From positions 58,235 through 122,234 of the forward strand of contig NZ_CBRF02000010.1 of the NCBI RefSeq assembly GCF_000470315.2: DNA of 64,000 nt. The letters are read 5' to 3'. The number at the start of each line of letters is the position of its first letter. The first letter of the stretch is position 1. A program made the translations under genes and the position numbers. The notes beneath the pieces were generated by a model, which searched no databases, was not told the DNA's origin, and worked only from the letters and a program-made list of their open reading frames with translations. The DNA comes from Psychromonas sp. SP041 (lineage in GTDB: Bacteria; Pseudomonadota; Gammaproteobacteria; Enterobacterales; Psychromonadaceae). Below, piece after piece: positions 46,704 to 54,289 of this stretch.

Positions 46704-47357
46704 ATGACTGCAATTCAAGATAAATTAATCATACGCTATTTAGGTCTTACTCCTTACCAAGAAACATGGCAAGCGATGAGTGACTTCACAGAACAACGTG
46801 ACGAAAATAGTATTGATGAAATATGGTTAGTTGAACACAAACCTGTTTTTACCCAAGGGTTAGCAGGCAAAGCAGAGCATTTATTGACTAATAGTAATAT
46901 TCCTGTGGTAAAAAGCGATCGTGGTGGGCAAATTACCTACCATGCTCCTGGCCAATTAATTGCTTATTTATTGATTAATATTCGTCGTAAAAATTTCAAT
47001 GTACGCAGCTTAGTCAGTATTATAGAGCAAGCAATTATTGATGTATTAGCAGATAATAATGTTGTCGCAGTAGCTAAACCCGATGCACCTGGTGTTTATG
47101 TTGATGGAAAAAAAATTGCGTCATTAGGATTGAAAATCCGCAAAGGTTGTTCATTTCATGGTTTAGCGTTAAATGTGGATATGGACCTTTCACCTTTTTT
47201 ACAAATTAACCCATGTGGTTATGCTGGATTAGAAATGACCCAGTGTCGCGATCTAGGAATAACATCTTCTGTCGCAGAATTATCGCCGTTATTGATTGAA
47301 AAATTAAATCAGAATTTACAATACACACAGATAGAGAGTTTCATTAATGAACACTAA
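46704..47357 (+). CDS. lipB: octanoyl-[ACP]:protein N-octanoyltransferase
   Basis: Moves octanoate from acyl carrier protein to the lipoyl domains of 2-oxoacid dehydrogenases and GcvH. Catalytic Cys171 lies in INPCGYAGL and Lys137 in [10 protein letters not shown]. The [13 protein letters not shown] motif (about residues 73-85) is typical. Length 217. It overlaps lipA by 11 bases. Confidence 0.95.
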   Translation: MTAIQDKLIIRYLGLTPYQETWQAMSDFTEQRDENSIDEIWLVEHKPVFTQGLAGKAEHLLTNSNIPVVKSDRGGQITYHAPGQLIAYLLINIRRKNFNVRSLVSIIEQAIIDVLADNNVVAVAKPDAPGVYVDGKKIASLGLKIRKGCSFHGLALNVDMDLSPFLQINPCGYAGLEMTQCRDLGITSSVAELSPLLIEKLNQNLQYTQIESFINEH

Positions 47358-48315
47358 GCCAAGCCAATTAACAGCCGGCAACAAACTGCGTGACGCAGAT
47401 AAAATGTCTCATATTCCAATTAAAGTAATTCCATCTGATAAAGGTACTATTTTAAAGAAACCATCTTGGATGAAGATAAAGCTAGCGGCAGATAACACTC
47501 GCGTTAACGAAATTAAAGCTGCGTTACGAAAGAACAAACTACATTCTGTGTGCGAAGAAGCGTCTTGCCCTAACTTAAATGAGTGTTTTAACCACGGTAC
47601 AGCGACCTTTATGATTTTAGGTGATATCTGTACACGTCGTTGCCCTTTCTGTGATGTTGGCCATGGTAAGCCACTTGCTGTTGATGAAAATGAGCCTAAG
47701 AAACTAGCTGAAACAATAAAAGATATGAAGCTAAAATATGTAGTGATTACTTCTGTTGACCGTGATGATTTACGTGATGGTGGAGCGCAACATTTTGCTG
47801 ACTGTATTCGTGAAATTCGTCTATTGAATCCAGCCATTAAAATTGAAATTCTAGTGCCTGACTTTAAAGGCCGTATGGATAAAGCATTAGCTTGTTTTGA
47901 AAAAGACGTACCAGACGTATTTAACCATAACTTAGAAACCGCACCACACTTGTACAAACAAGTACGTCCAGGCGCTGATTACAAATGGTCATTACAACTG
48001 TTACAAAAATTTAAAGAACAACATCCTACCATCCCGACTAAATCAGGTGTGATGATGGGTCTGGGTGAAACGAATGAGCATATTGAAGTCGTAATCAAAG
48101 ATTTAGCGGCTCATGGCGTGACGATGCTAACATTAGGTCAATACTTACAACCTAGCTTACAACATCTTGCTGTTGAACGTTACGTTCCACCAGCAGAGTT
48201 TGATGCTTTAGGTGAGATGGCAAAATCAGTGGGGTTTGAACATGCTGCTTGTGGCCCATTAGTACGCTCTTCATACCATGCTGACTTACAAGCATCAGGT
48301 AAAGAAGTAAAATAA
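47347..48315 (+). CDS. lipA: lipoyl synthase LipA
   Basis: Radical-SAM enzyme that inserts two sulfurs into protein-bound octanoate. Auxiliary [4Fe-4S] ligands Cys69, Cys74 and Cys80 ([12 protein letters not shown]). Radical SAM CxxxCxxC Cys95, Cys99 and Cys102 (CTRRCPFC). C-terminal RSSYHAD carries the conserved serine ligand. The 322 residues are full length. Overlap with lipB by 11 bases couples translation. A terminator follows. Confidence 0.97.
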   Translation: MNTKPSQLTAGNKLRDADKMSHIPIKVIPSDKGTILKKPSWMKIKLAADNTRVNEIKAALRKNKLHSVCEEASCPNLNECFNHGTATFMILGDICTRRCPFCDVGHGKPLAVDENEPKKLAETIKDMKLKYVVITSVDRDDLRDGGAQHFADCIREIRLLNPAIKIEILVPDFKGRMDKALACFEKDVPDVFNHNLETAPHLYKQVRPGADYKWSLQLLQKFKEQHPTIPTKSGVMMGLGETNEHIEVVIKDLAAHGVTMLTLGQYLQPSLQHLAVERYVPPAEFDALGEMAKSVGFEHAACGPLVRSSYHADLQASGKEVK

Positions 48316-48339
48316 GATAGATAAACGTATCATTATAAA

Positions 48340-48360
48340 AAGCCTGTTTTAAACAGGCTT
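48340..48360 (+). terminator. Rho-independent terminator after lipA
   Basis: AAGCCTGTTT / AAACAGGCTT inverted repeat with almost no loop spacing, followed by CTTTGTT. It lies 25 bp after the lipA stop. Confidence 0.8.
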
Positions 48361-48513
48361 CTTTGTTATTGGCTCCCCATAAAATATAATTGTATTAACG
48401 CAATACCTTCCAATCTAAACAGTCACTTCCAATAAAATATTTACACGACTAACATTAATGTTTTAAATGCTTAACTTATGATGCTTAGTGCTCTACTGTC
48501 AACCTTCCTACTA

Positions 48514-48676
48514 ATACCAATCTAAGTAATTATCTAGTCATTTATGCTTGTTAAAATAAACCCTAGCTTCGTTGTTAATTTTGTAATGAGAATAACGAGT
48601 TACTGTAATCAACGCCTTGCTATCATCCATTTTTCCTAATGCCTAAATAGACTATTTATTTATCCAGATTGTTATA
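48514..48676. mobile_element. MITE-like element, about 160 bp
   Basis: The ends form an imperfect inverted repeat of about 28 bp: left ACCAATCTAAGTAATTATCT (48516-48535) and right, inverted, AACAATCTGGATAAATAAAT. The interior has no coding capacity. Bases 48594-48644 match 63793-63843 at about 80 percent identity without gaps, so this is a dispersed repeat. No target-site duplication is clear. Called by structure and repetition only. Confidence 0.45.
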
Positions 48677-48850
48677 ATAGCAATCACTCGTATCCATAAG
48701 GCTACTATTGGTGTAGATGCTTACAACGCTGATCAACGTTATAAAACGGTACTTAAAGATATTATTAAGAATGTTCAGAGAATGGCTTTGTAGAACGACT
48801 TTATCAGTAGGCTTTAGAAATAGAGCAATAAAATATTTAATGAGAATAAA

Positions 48851-48876
48851 TAAAGCCTCTACGAGAGAGGCTTTAT
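48851..48876 (-). terminator. terminator of the TRAP transporter operon
   Basis: TAAAGCCTCT / AGAGGCTTTA inverted repeat (arms 48851-48860 and 48866-48875) about 75 bp beyond the dctM stop. AT-rich on both sides, so it may act for either strand. Confidence 0.75.
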
Positions 48877-48951
48877 GAATTATTAATAGATTATTGCGAT
48901 CATAATGGCTTATGTATTAAATGCCTTTATGCGTTAGTCCATTTCACCTTA

Positions 48952-50244
48952 TTATTCGAAGCCATAAAAGCCTGGAAAAATAACAATTGAAGCTAATACT
49001 AATAACTGTAATCCAATGAACGGAATAACACCTTTGTAAATATCCATCGTTTTGACTTCGGGCGGGGCGACCCCTTTTAGATAAAAGAGACTGAAGCCAA
49101 AGGGGGGTGTTAAGAAGGATGTTTGTAGATTCATTGCGATTAAGATAGCAAACCACGTTAAATCAATGCCCATCATTTCAGCGATTGGGTACAGCATAGG
49201 AACGACAATAAATGAAATCTCTACAAAATCGATAAAGAAACCAAGTACTAAAATAACCAGCATGGTAATAATTAAAAAGCCCCATTTCTCACCAGGTAAA
49301 CTAAACATTAACTCTTCAATTAACTCTTCACCACCCGTGTAAGAAAATACCATTGAAAATGCAGTTGCACCAATAAAGATAGCAAATACCATCGCAGTTA
49401 CTTTGACAGTTTCAATCGATGACTCCCACAAGATCTTCCATGAGCATTGTTTATATAGAAGAGCTAATAAAATAGCGCCTGCACCACCAATGGCAGATGA
49501 TTCGGTCGGTGTAGCAATGCCGTAAAAGATTGAACCTAATACGGAGAAAATTAACACTAAAGGTGGCGCAATAGCTTTAAACGCAATCCAATAAGGTGCA
49601 AATCCCCCAGGACCAGAAAACTCAGACTCAGGTAACGCAGGCGCGGCTTCTGGTTTAAAGTAAGCGTAAATTAAAACATATAATATAAACGCACCAACTA
49701 ATATTGCCCCAGGCAACACCGCAGCTCTAAATAGGTCACCAACAGGTACCCCCATTACATCGCCAAGAATAATTAAGATAATAGATGGAGGTATGATTTG
49801 TCCTAATGTACCAGACGCACAAATAACCCCTGTCGCTAATTTTTTATCGTAATTATATTTAAGCATAACAGGTAGAGAGATAACTCCCATTGCAACGACA
49901 GAGGCCCCAACAACCCCAGTTGATGCTGCTAATAAGCAACCTACTAGAATAGTGGAAACAGCAACACCACCTCTAACGCGGCCAAATAACTGCCCCATTG
50001 CTTCTAACAATTGCTCGGCTAATTTGGTTTTTTGTAATACGTTCCCCATGAAAATAAACATAGGAACTGCCATCATGATTGAATTTTCCATGATGCTCAT
50101 AATACGGTATGGCATAAAGGCAAATAATTCAAAACCTTCAGCAAACACACCAAAAATTAATGCAACACCTGCAAATACAAATGCGACGGGAAAACCTGTC
50201 AGTAATAGCACGAGTGCTACACCAAACATAATAATGCCAATCAT
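48952..50244 (-). CDS. TRAP transporter large membrane subunit (DctM family)
   Basis: Channel-forming subunit of a tripartite ATP-independent periplasmic transporter, sodium-driven in characterised cases. The 430 residues have about 12-13 membrane segments and the DctM signatures VPMFIFMGNVLQKT, GVVGASVVAMGVISLPVML, and CASGTLGQIIPPSIILIILG. It begins 12 bp after the small subunit. The substrate follows from the binding protein, which resembles those for 2-oxo acids. Confidence 0.92.
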   Translation of the reverse strand: MIGIIMFGVALVLLLTGFPVAFVFAGVALIFGVFAEGFELFAFMPYRIMSIMENSIMMAVPMFIFMGNVLQKTKLAEQLLEAMGQLFGRVRGGVAVSTILVGCLLAASTGVVGASVVAMGVISLPVMLKYNYDKKLATGVICASGTLGQIIPPSIILIILGDVMGVPVGDLFRAAVLPGAILVGAFILYVLIYAYFKPEAAPALPESEFSGPGGFAPYWIAFKAIAPPLVLIFSVLGSIFYGIATPTESSAIGGAGAILLALLYKQCSWKILWESSIETVKVTAMVFAIFIGATAFSMVFSYTGGEELIEELMFSLPGEKWGFLIITMLVILVLGFFIDFVEISFIVVPMLYPIAEMMGIDLTWFAILIAMNLQTSFLTPPFGFSLFYLKGVAPPEVKTMDIYKGVIPFIGLQLLVLASIVIFPGFYGFE

Positions 50245-50256
50245 AAAAACTCCCTT

Positions 50257-50760
50257 TTAAACATCTTTTTCAAAAATACAGCGCAGATTTTTTATCAACA
50301 TACCTAAACCACTAAAAATAAGTGCAAGGGCAGAAAGAGGGATCATTGCTTTAATTAGCCAGCGATGCGATAAACCACCAGGATCACCACTCACTTCATT
50401 TAAACTGTAAGATTCCAGAGTAAAGTCATAGCCATACCAAATGACAAGGCTACAGAAAGGTAAAAGGAAGAAAATACAACCAAGACTATTAATCCAAGCT
50501 TTATTTTTATCACTGAGCTTTTCATAAAGAATATCAACACGTACGTGCCCTTCTTCTTTTAATGTATAAGCGATACCCAGTAAAAACATAGAGGCAAATA
50601 TATGCCATTCCAATTCTTGAAAAGCGATAGAACTAGATTTAAAAAAGTAACGTGCAACCACATCATAAAAAACATTGATTAATAATAAAATCATCAATGT
50701 AGCGGCTATTTTACCGATGACATCAGAAAAGCGATCGAAGACGTTTTGCAGACTTTCCAT
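50257..50760 (-). CDS. TRAP transporter small membrane subunit (DctQ family)
   Basis: Four-helix membrane protein of 167 residues that joins the binding protein to the large subunit. Typical patterns: RYFFKSSSIAFQELEWHIFA near residues 38-57 and YTLKEEGHVRVDI. It is not fused to DctM. It lies between the binding-protein gene and dctM. A terminator-like hairpin lies just upstream in the dctP-dctQ gap. Confidence 0.9.
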   Translation of the reverse strand: MESLQNVFDRFSDVIGKIAATLMILLLINVFYDVVARYFFKSSSIAFQELEWHIFASMFLLGIAYTLKEEGHVRVDILYEKLSDKNKAWINSLGCIFFLLPFCSLVIWYGYDFTLESYSLNEVSGDPGGLSHRWLIKAMIPLSALALIFSGLGMLIKNLRCIFEKDV

Positions 50761-50798
50761 TTAAGATAATTCCTTCTAGTAGACAGGCGAGAAAAGAA

Positions 50799-50821
50799 AA
50801 AGGCTACGATAAGTAGCCTTT
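50799..50821 (-). terminator. intra-operon hairpin/attenuator between dctP and dctQ
   Basis: Arms AAAGGCTAC (50799-50807) and GTAGCCTTT (50813-50821), 5-base loop, followed on the minus strand by TTTTTCTTTTC. It lies immediately after the dctP stop and upstream of the dctQ start. As a partial terminator it would give more binding protein than membrane subunits. Confidence 0.75.
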
Positions 50822-50827
50822 GTATTG

Positions 50828-51907
50828 CTATTTAGCTAGCTCTTTGGTGCTTTTAATATAACCATATTCAGATATATCAGTCCAAACTCGTACTAATTTT
50901 AAATAGTCTTCTTGTGACTTGATGATCTTGGCAGCCATTGGGTCATTACTTGCTTTTTCTTCAAGAATTTCATCATTGGCTTTTTTCATCGCACTTAACA
51001 CAGCTGGCGGGAATGTTTTAACTTGAATATCAGGGTATTCAGTTTTCATTACAGCCCAGTTTTCAGCACTTAATGCATAAGACTGCACATACATATCGTA
51101 TGACGCTTTACGCATTGCTACTTTTAAAATTGCTTGTAAATCGGCAGGAAGTTTTTCTAATTTTTTCTTATTAACAATAAACATTAACTCTGTTGCAGGT
51201 TCATGCCACCCCATGTAATAAATAGGTGCTATTTTATGAAAGCCCATACGTAAATCTAATGATGGGCCTACCCACTCTAATGCATCGATTGTATTACGTT
51301 CTAGTGAAGTATAAAGCTCACCTGGTGGAATATTTACCGGTGTAGCACCTAATTTAGCTAACACTTCCCCAGCAAAACCAGGAATACGCATTTTTAAGTT
51401 TTTAAGGTCTTCAACAGTATTAATTTCTTTGCGGAACCACCCCCCCATTTGTACGCCAGTGTTACCGCCAGGAAAAGGGACTAGATTATGAGCGCTATAC
51501 ACTTCATCCATTAACTCTTGACCACCACCATATTGGAACCAAGCATATTGTTCGCTAGCCGTCATACCGAATGGCATCGTTGTAAAATATAAAGTATTAG
51601 GTACTTTACCGTTATAATAATAACTTGCAGAATGCCCGATATCGTATTGCCCGATTTTAACCATATCAAACACACCAAATGGTGATTTATGTTTGTTAGC
51701 TGAATCAACGCGAATTTTTAAACGGCCGTTAGACATTTCTTCTGCCATTTTGACCATATTTTTAACAGAATCACCAAACACTGGAAAATTTGGCCCCCAT
51801 GTTTCAGCTAATTTTAATCGGTAAACTTTATCGGCTGCAAAAGCATTAGCACTTGTCACCATGACTACAGCTGCTATTAAGGTACTTTTATAAAAAGACT
51901 TTAGCAT
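50828..51907 (-). CDS. TRAP transporter periplasmic binding protein, TakP-like (2-oxo acid type)
   Basis: Captures substrate in the periplasm. Signal peptide ends NAFA (about residue 23). It has the TakP-like motif FPGGNTGVQMGGWFRKEINT at about 140-159 and NTIDALEWVGP near 205. These resemble the alpha-keto acid binding protein TakP of Rhodobacter more than the C4-dicarboxylate DctP, so pyruvate or other 2-oxo acids are plausible ligands. This is inference from motifs. The ATG at 51907 has GGAG 6 bases upstream. An upstream ATG at 51919 lies before that site. It is the first gene of the operon. Confidence 0.88.
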   Translation of the reverse strand: MLKSFYKSTLIAAVVMVTSANAFAADKVYRLKLAETWGPNFPVFGDSVKNMVKMAEEMSNGRLKIRVDSANKHKSPFGVFDMVKIGQYDIGHSASYYYNGKVPNTLYFTTMPFGMTASEQYAWFQYGGGQELMDEVYSAHNLVPFPGGNTGVQMGGWFRKEINTVEDLKNLKMRIPGFAGEVLAKLGATPVNIPPGELYTSLERNTIDALEWVGPSLDLRMGFHKIAPIYYMGWHEPATELMFIVNKKKLEKLPADLQAILKVAMRKASYDMYVQSYALSAENWAVMKTEYPDIQVKTFPPAVLSAMKKANDEILEEKASNDPMAAKIIKSQEDYLKLVRVWTDISEYGYIKSTKELAK

Positions 51908-52429
51908 TTTAAACTCCATGTAAGGTTATGATTGAATGATTTGTCATCTAAGCAATAAACTAAGAGATGAAACGACCAATTAAATAAGTCAAATAGGTTT
52001 CAAAAATACTCATTTGTTGTTGCTAAGTTGTTAACAGACTGCCATACACGCAAAAATAAAAATTTCTTTAATTATTAATTTGTAACTTACATCACAAGCT
52101 CTCTTTTTTTTTAATCATTAAAGTGTGGTTGCGCAATAAAAAAGAAAAAAAGTCCACTTACATTTTAAGTTTAAAGTGAGGTGGCATGATGCTTTAAGCG
52201 CATAAAACATAAATTAAAAATGAAAATAAATACCTATTCATCAATTGAGCGATTATATATTTACGACATAATAAGGGGACTTACGACAGTACGAGGAAAT
52301 AATTAGCGGGTAATCAAAAGTAAAAATGACGATAAAGATACTTAAATACAGTTAAATTTTTAACGAGCTCTTAACGTCAAATATAAAATAAAATGAATGA
52401 ACAATACTTATTCTTTTGCTAAGAGATCA
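51908..52429. other. 522-bp AT-rich region upstream of the TRAP operon
   Basis: I find no gene here. It contains the promoter side of the dctP-like gene, a possible CRP site at 52081-52096, and several AT-rich tracts. No clear -35/-10 pair stands out. The end abuts the stop of the small gene at 52430. Confidence 0.6.
52081..52096. promoter_or_regulatory. possible CRP site upstream of the TRAP operon
   Basis: TGTAACTTACATCACA fits TGTGA-N6-TCACA at nine of ten informative bases. It lies about 175 bp upstream of the dctP-like ATG. Many carboxylate uptake systems respond to CRP, but a single match in AT-rich DNA is modest evidence. Confidence 0.4.
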
Positions 52430-52648
52430 TTACAAACCTCTTTCAACCATCTCTTTAATAACCTTAGCTTTAACAAAATGATCTAATTCATGGATTTGAA
52501 TCCACCATATTGCAGCCTCCATCAACAAATCAGGGTTATCATTTTTATTTGCAAAAAAAGCATAAAATGAAACGCCAACACCATCACCTTTGGCGCTTAT
52601 TTTTTTATTGCAGACATCAATTATTTTCGTTCTTAATTGCTCTCTCAC
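52430..52648 (-). CDS. small conserved-looking protein, possibly DUF6500 family
   Basis: A 72-residue soluble protein opening MREQLRTKIIDVCNKKISAK, then GDGVGVSFYAFFANK, AIWWIQIHELDHF and KVIKEMVERG. The dense pattern of charged and aromatic residues looks like a real, conserved single-domain protein. I recall a family of unknown function (DUF6500) of this size and pattern, but could not check. Function unknown. It lies 20 bp after the ynfA-like gene on the same strand and may be co-transcribed. Confidence 0.7.
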   Translation of the reverse strand: MREQLRTKIIDVCNKKISAKGDGVGVSFYAFFANKNDNPDLLMEAAIWWIQIHELDHFVKAKVIKEMVERGL

Positions 52649-52667
52649 TCTATACTCCTAATAATCT

Positions 52668-53000
52668 CTATGAACTTTTTGGCGCAAACATAATAATAGC
52701 CATACCAACAAGCGCGATTGATGCGCCTACCATGTCCCATAAAGTAGGTTTAACGCCATCAACAGCCCAAAGCCATATCATCGCAACAAATATATAAACA
52801 CCACCGTATGCCGCATAGACACGACCAGAAGCTGCTGGATGTAATGACAATAACCAAGCAAATAAAGCGAGACTGAAGGCAGCAGGAATCAAAAGCAAAA
52901 TACTTTTTTCTTGCTTAAGCCAAAGGTAAGGTAAATAACACCCTACTATTTCAGCAACAGCCGTCACTATAAATAATGCGATGGTTTTAAATTCAAACAT
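52668..53000 (-). CDS. YnfA-family (UPF0060) small membrane protein
   Basis: A 110-residue inner-membrane protein with four predicted segments and the UPF0060 signature [16 protein letters not shown], then [14 protein letters not shown]. Some YnfA homologues act as small multidrug-resistance-like exporters, but here the substrate is unknown. I place the start at 53000 because AAGGA lies five bases before it. A longer in-frame reading (to 53075) would include a Lys/Ile-rich stretch made from a hexanucleotide repeat and is rejected. Confidence 0.88.
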   Translation of the reverse strand: MFEFKTIALFIVTAVAEIVGCYLPYLWLKQEKSILLLIPAAFSLALFAWLLSLHPAASGRVYAAYGGVYIFVAMIWLWAVDGVKPTLWDMVGASIALVGMAIIMFAPKSS

Positions 53001-53041
53001 AATATTCCTTAAGTATCGCTGAATGATACGCAGTTTTAGTT

Positions 53042-53071
53042 TTTTAATTTTAATTTTAATTTTAATTTTAA
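53042..53071. repeat. five tandem TTTTAA hexamers upstream of the ynfA-like gene
   Basis: Five perfect direct copies of TTTTAA, 42-71 bp before the ynfA-like ATG. A simple-sequence repeat in this position could vary in copy number and change promoter spacing. Confidence 0.85.
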
Positions 53072-53072
53072 G

Positions 53073-53089
53073 CATGATTACAAATCATG
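53073..53089. promoter_or_regulatory. palindrome in the divergent ynfA / desulfhydrase gap
   Basis: CATGATT-ACA-AATCATG, a perfect 7-bp arm palindrome with a 3-base centre. It lies between two divergent genes, where a dimeric regulator could bind. The factor is unknown. Confidence 0.4.
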
Positions 53090-53232
53090 ATCTTAGTCTT
53101 CCATCATTGTTACAAGCTTAGCGTCTTACTTAAACAACAATCACAAAATCGACTCTAAATAAAAACTAAATATATTCAACTATAAGGTAAAATATAAGGA
53201 AAATAGCTACTTTAAATACAGCAGGAAGAGAG

Positions 53233-54213
53233 ATGAGTTTTATAGAAAGCACTTTATATCAAACAATGGGACACAGTCCCTTGCAAGTACTTACTCACCC
53301 ACTGCTTACTGAAAAATCTATTACAGTCTCCGTTAAACGTGATGATTTATTACATCCAGATATTTCAGGGAACAAATGGCGAAAATTAAAATATAACTTA
53401 CTTTATGCAGAGGCTAATAATAAAAACCACCTAATTAGCTTTGGGGGTGCATTTTCAAATCACATTCACGCTTTAGCGGCAGCTTGTAACCATTTTAAGT
53501 TTCAGGCAACAGGCATTATTAGAGGTGAGGCACATTATGCATCGAACCCTACTTTAGCTCAGGTCCAAAAATGGGGGATGGAATTACAGTTTATAGATAG
53601 AAAAACCTATCGATTAAAAGAACAATATGAATATTTAACAACACTTCAAGCTCAATACCCCACTGCTTATATTATCCCAGAAGGAGGCAGTAATAAGTTA
53701 GCCATACCTGGAGTAGAGGAAGTTGTAGAAGAGCTAACCCAGCAATATAAGCTAATAAATAAACAAACAGATAAGCAGCAATCAATCGATCATATATTCA
53801 CTGCAACAGGCAGTGCAGGGACACTAGCAGGTCTTATTAGTGGAGCATTAAAATACAGCCCGAATACCATAGTTAATGGTATTGCAGTGCTCAAAGATGC
53901 ACATTATTTAACGCAAACAGTTAAAGACTTTGTAGAACAAGAAAGAAAAATAAACTGGCATTTACATACTAATTTTCATGAAGGTGGTTATGGAAAAATT
54001 TCACCGACACTCGCTGATTTTTGTCGTCAATTTACATCGGATACCGATATCCCTATTGAGCCAATTTATAGCGGTAAAATGTTTTATGCATTGTGGCAGT
54101 TAATCGAACAAGATTATTTCCCTGTAGGCACTAACATAGTTGCTTTACATACAGGAGGTTTACAAGGTTTAGCAGGGCTAAAAGCACAAAAAAGATTTAC
54201 CCCTTCAGTTTAA
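53233..54213 (+). CDS. PLP-dependent D-cysteine desulfhydrase / ACC deaminase family enzyme
   Basis: Fold-type II PLP enzyme of 326 residues. The cofactor lysine is Lys48 in SGNKWRKLKYN. The substrate-binding SFGGAFSNHIHALAAA segment and the glycine-rich phosphate loop FTATGSAGTLAGLISG are present. Family members convert D-cysteine to pyruvate, sulfide and ammonia, or open the ACC ring. Without the distinguishing residues being checked I cannot separate these, and D-cysteine desulfhydrase is more common in this bacterial group. It stands alone, divergent from the ynfA-like gene and converging on csrD. Confidence 0.88.
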   Translation: MSFIESTLYQTMGHSPLQVLTHPLLTEKSITVSVKRDDLLHPDISGNKWRKLKYNLLYAEANNKNHLISFGGAFSNHIHALAAACNHFKFQATGIIRGEAHYASNPTLAQVQKWGMELQFIDRKTYRLKEQYEYLTTLQAQYPTAYIIPEGGSNKLAIPGVEEVVEELTQQYKLINKQTDKQQSIDHIFTATGSAGTLAGLISGALKYSPNTIVNGIAVLKDAHYLTQTVKDFVEQERKINWHLHTNFHEGGYGKISPTLADFCRQFTSDTDIPIEPIYSGKMFYALWQLIEQDYFPVGTNIVALHTGGLQGLAGLKAQKRFTPSV

Positions 54214-54289
54214 ACAAGCAAACTATCCTGAAAACTTTATGTTCTCTTTAGGTAATATGCAAACTTTACTGAGCTTATCCTTGGTGTAT

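Larger units (their letters stand above)
48316..48951. other. 636-bp region without a convincing gene
   Basis: It lies between lipA and the dctM-like gene, which converge. It holds the lipA terminator, a MITE-like element (48514-48676), a reading-frame scrap (about 48680-48793, with RIHKATIGVDAYNADQRYKT but no start codon) and the terminator of the TRAP operon. The scrap could be the remains of a gene, but I cannot name it. Confidence 0.6.

Noticed and set aside
48680..48793. Open scrap with RIHKATIGVDAYNADQRYKT
   Set aside because: It looks protein-like but lacks a start and I cannot assign a family. Kept only as a note in the intergenic entry.
48717..48878. Plus-strand 53-codon open frame between lipA and the TRAP genes
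   Set aside because: No ribosome site, a basic low-information peptide, and it reads through the TRAP terminator. Considered chance.
53001..53075. N-terminal extension of the ynfA-like gene (Lys/Ile-rich)
   Set aside because: It comes from the TTTTAA repeat, and the downstream ATG has a better ribosome site and the family-typical start.
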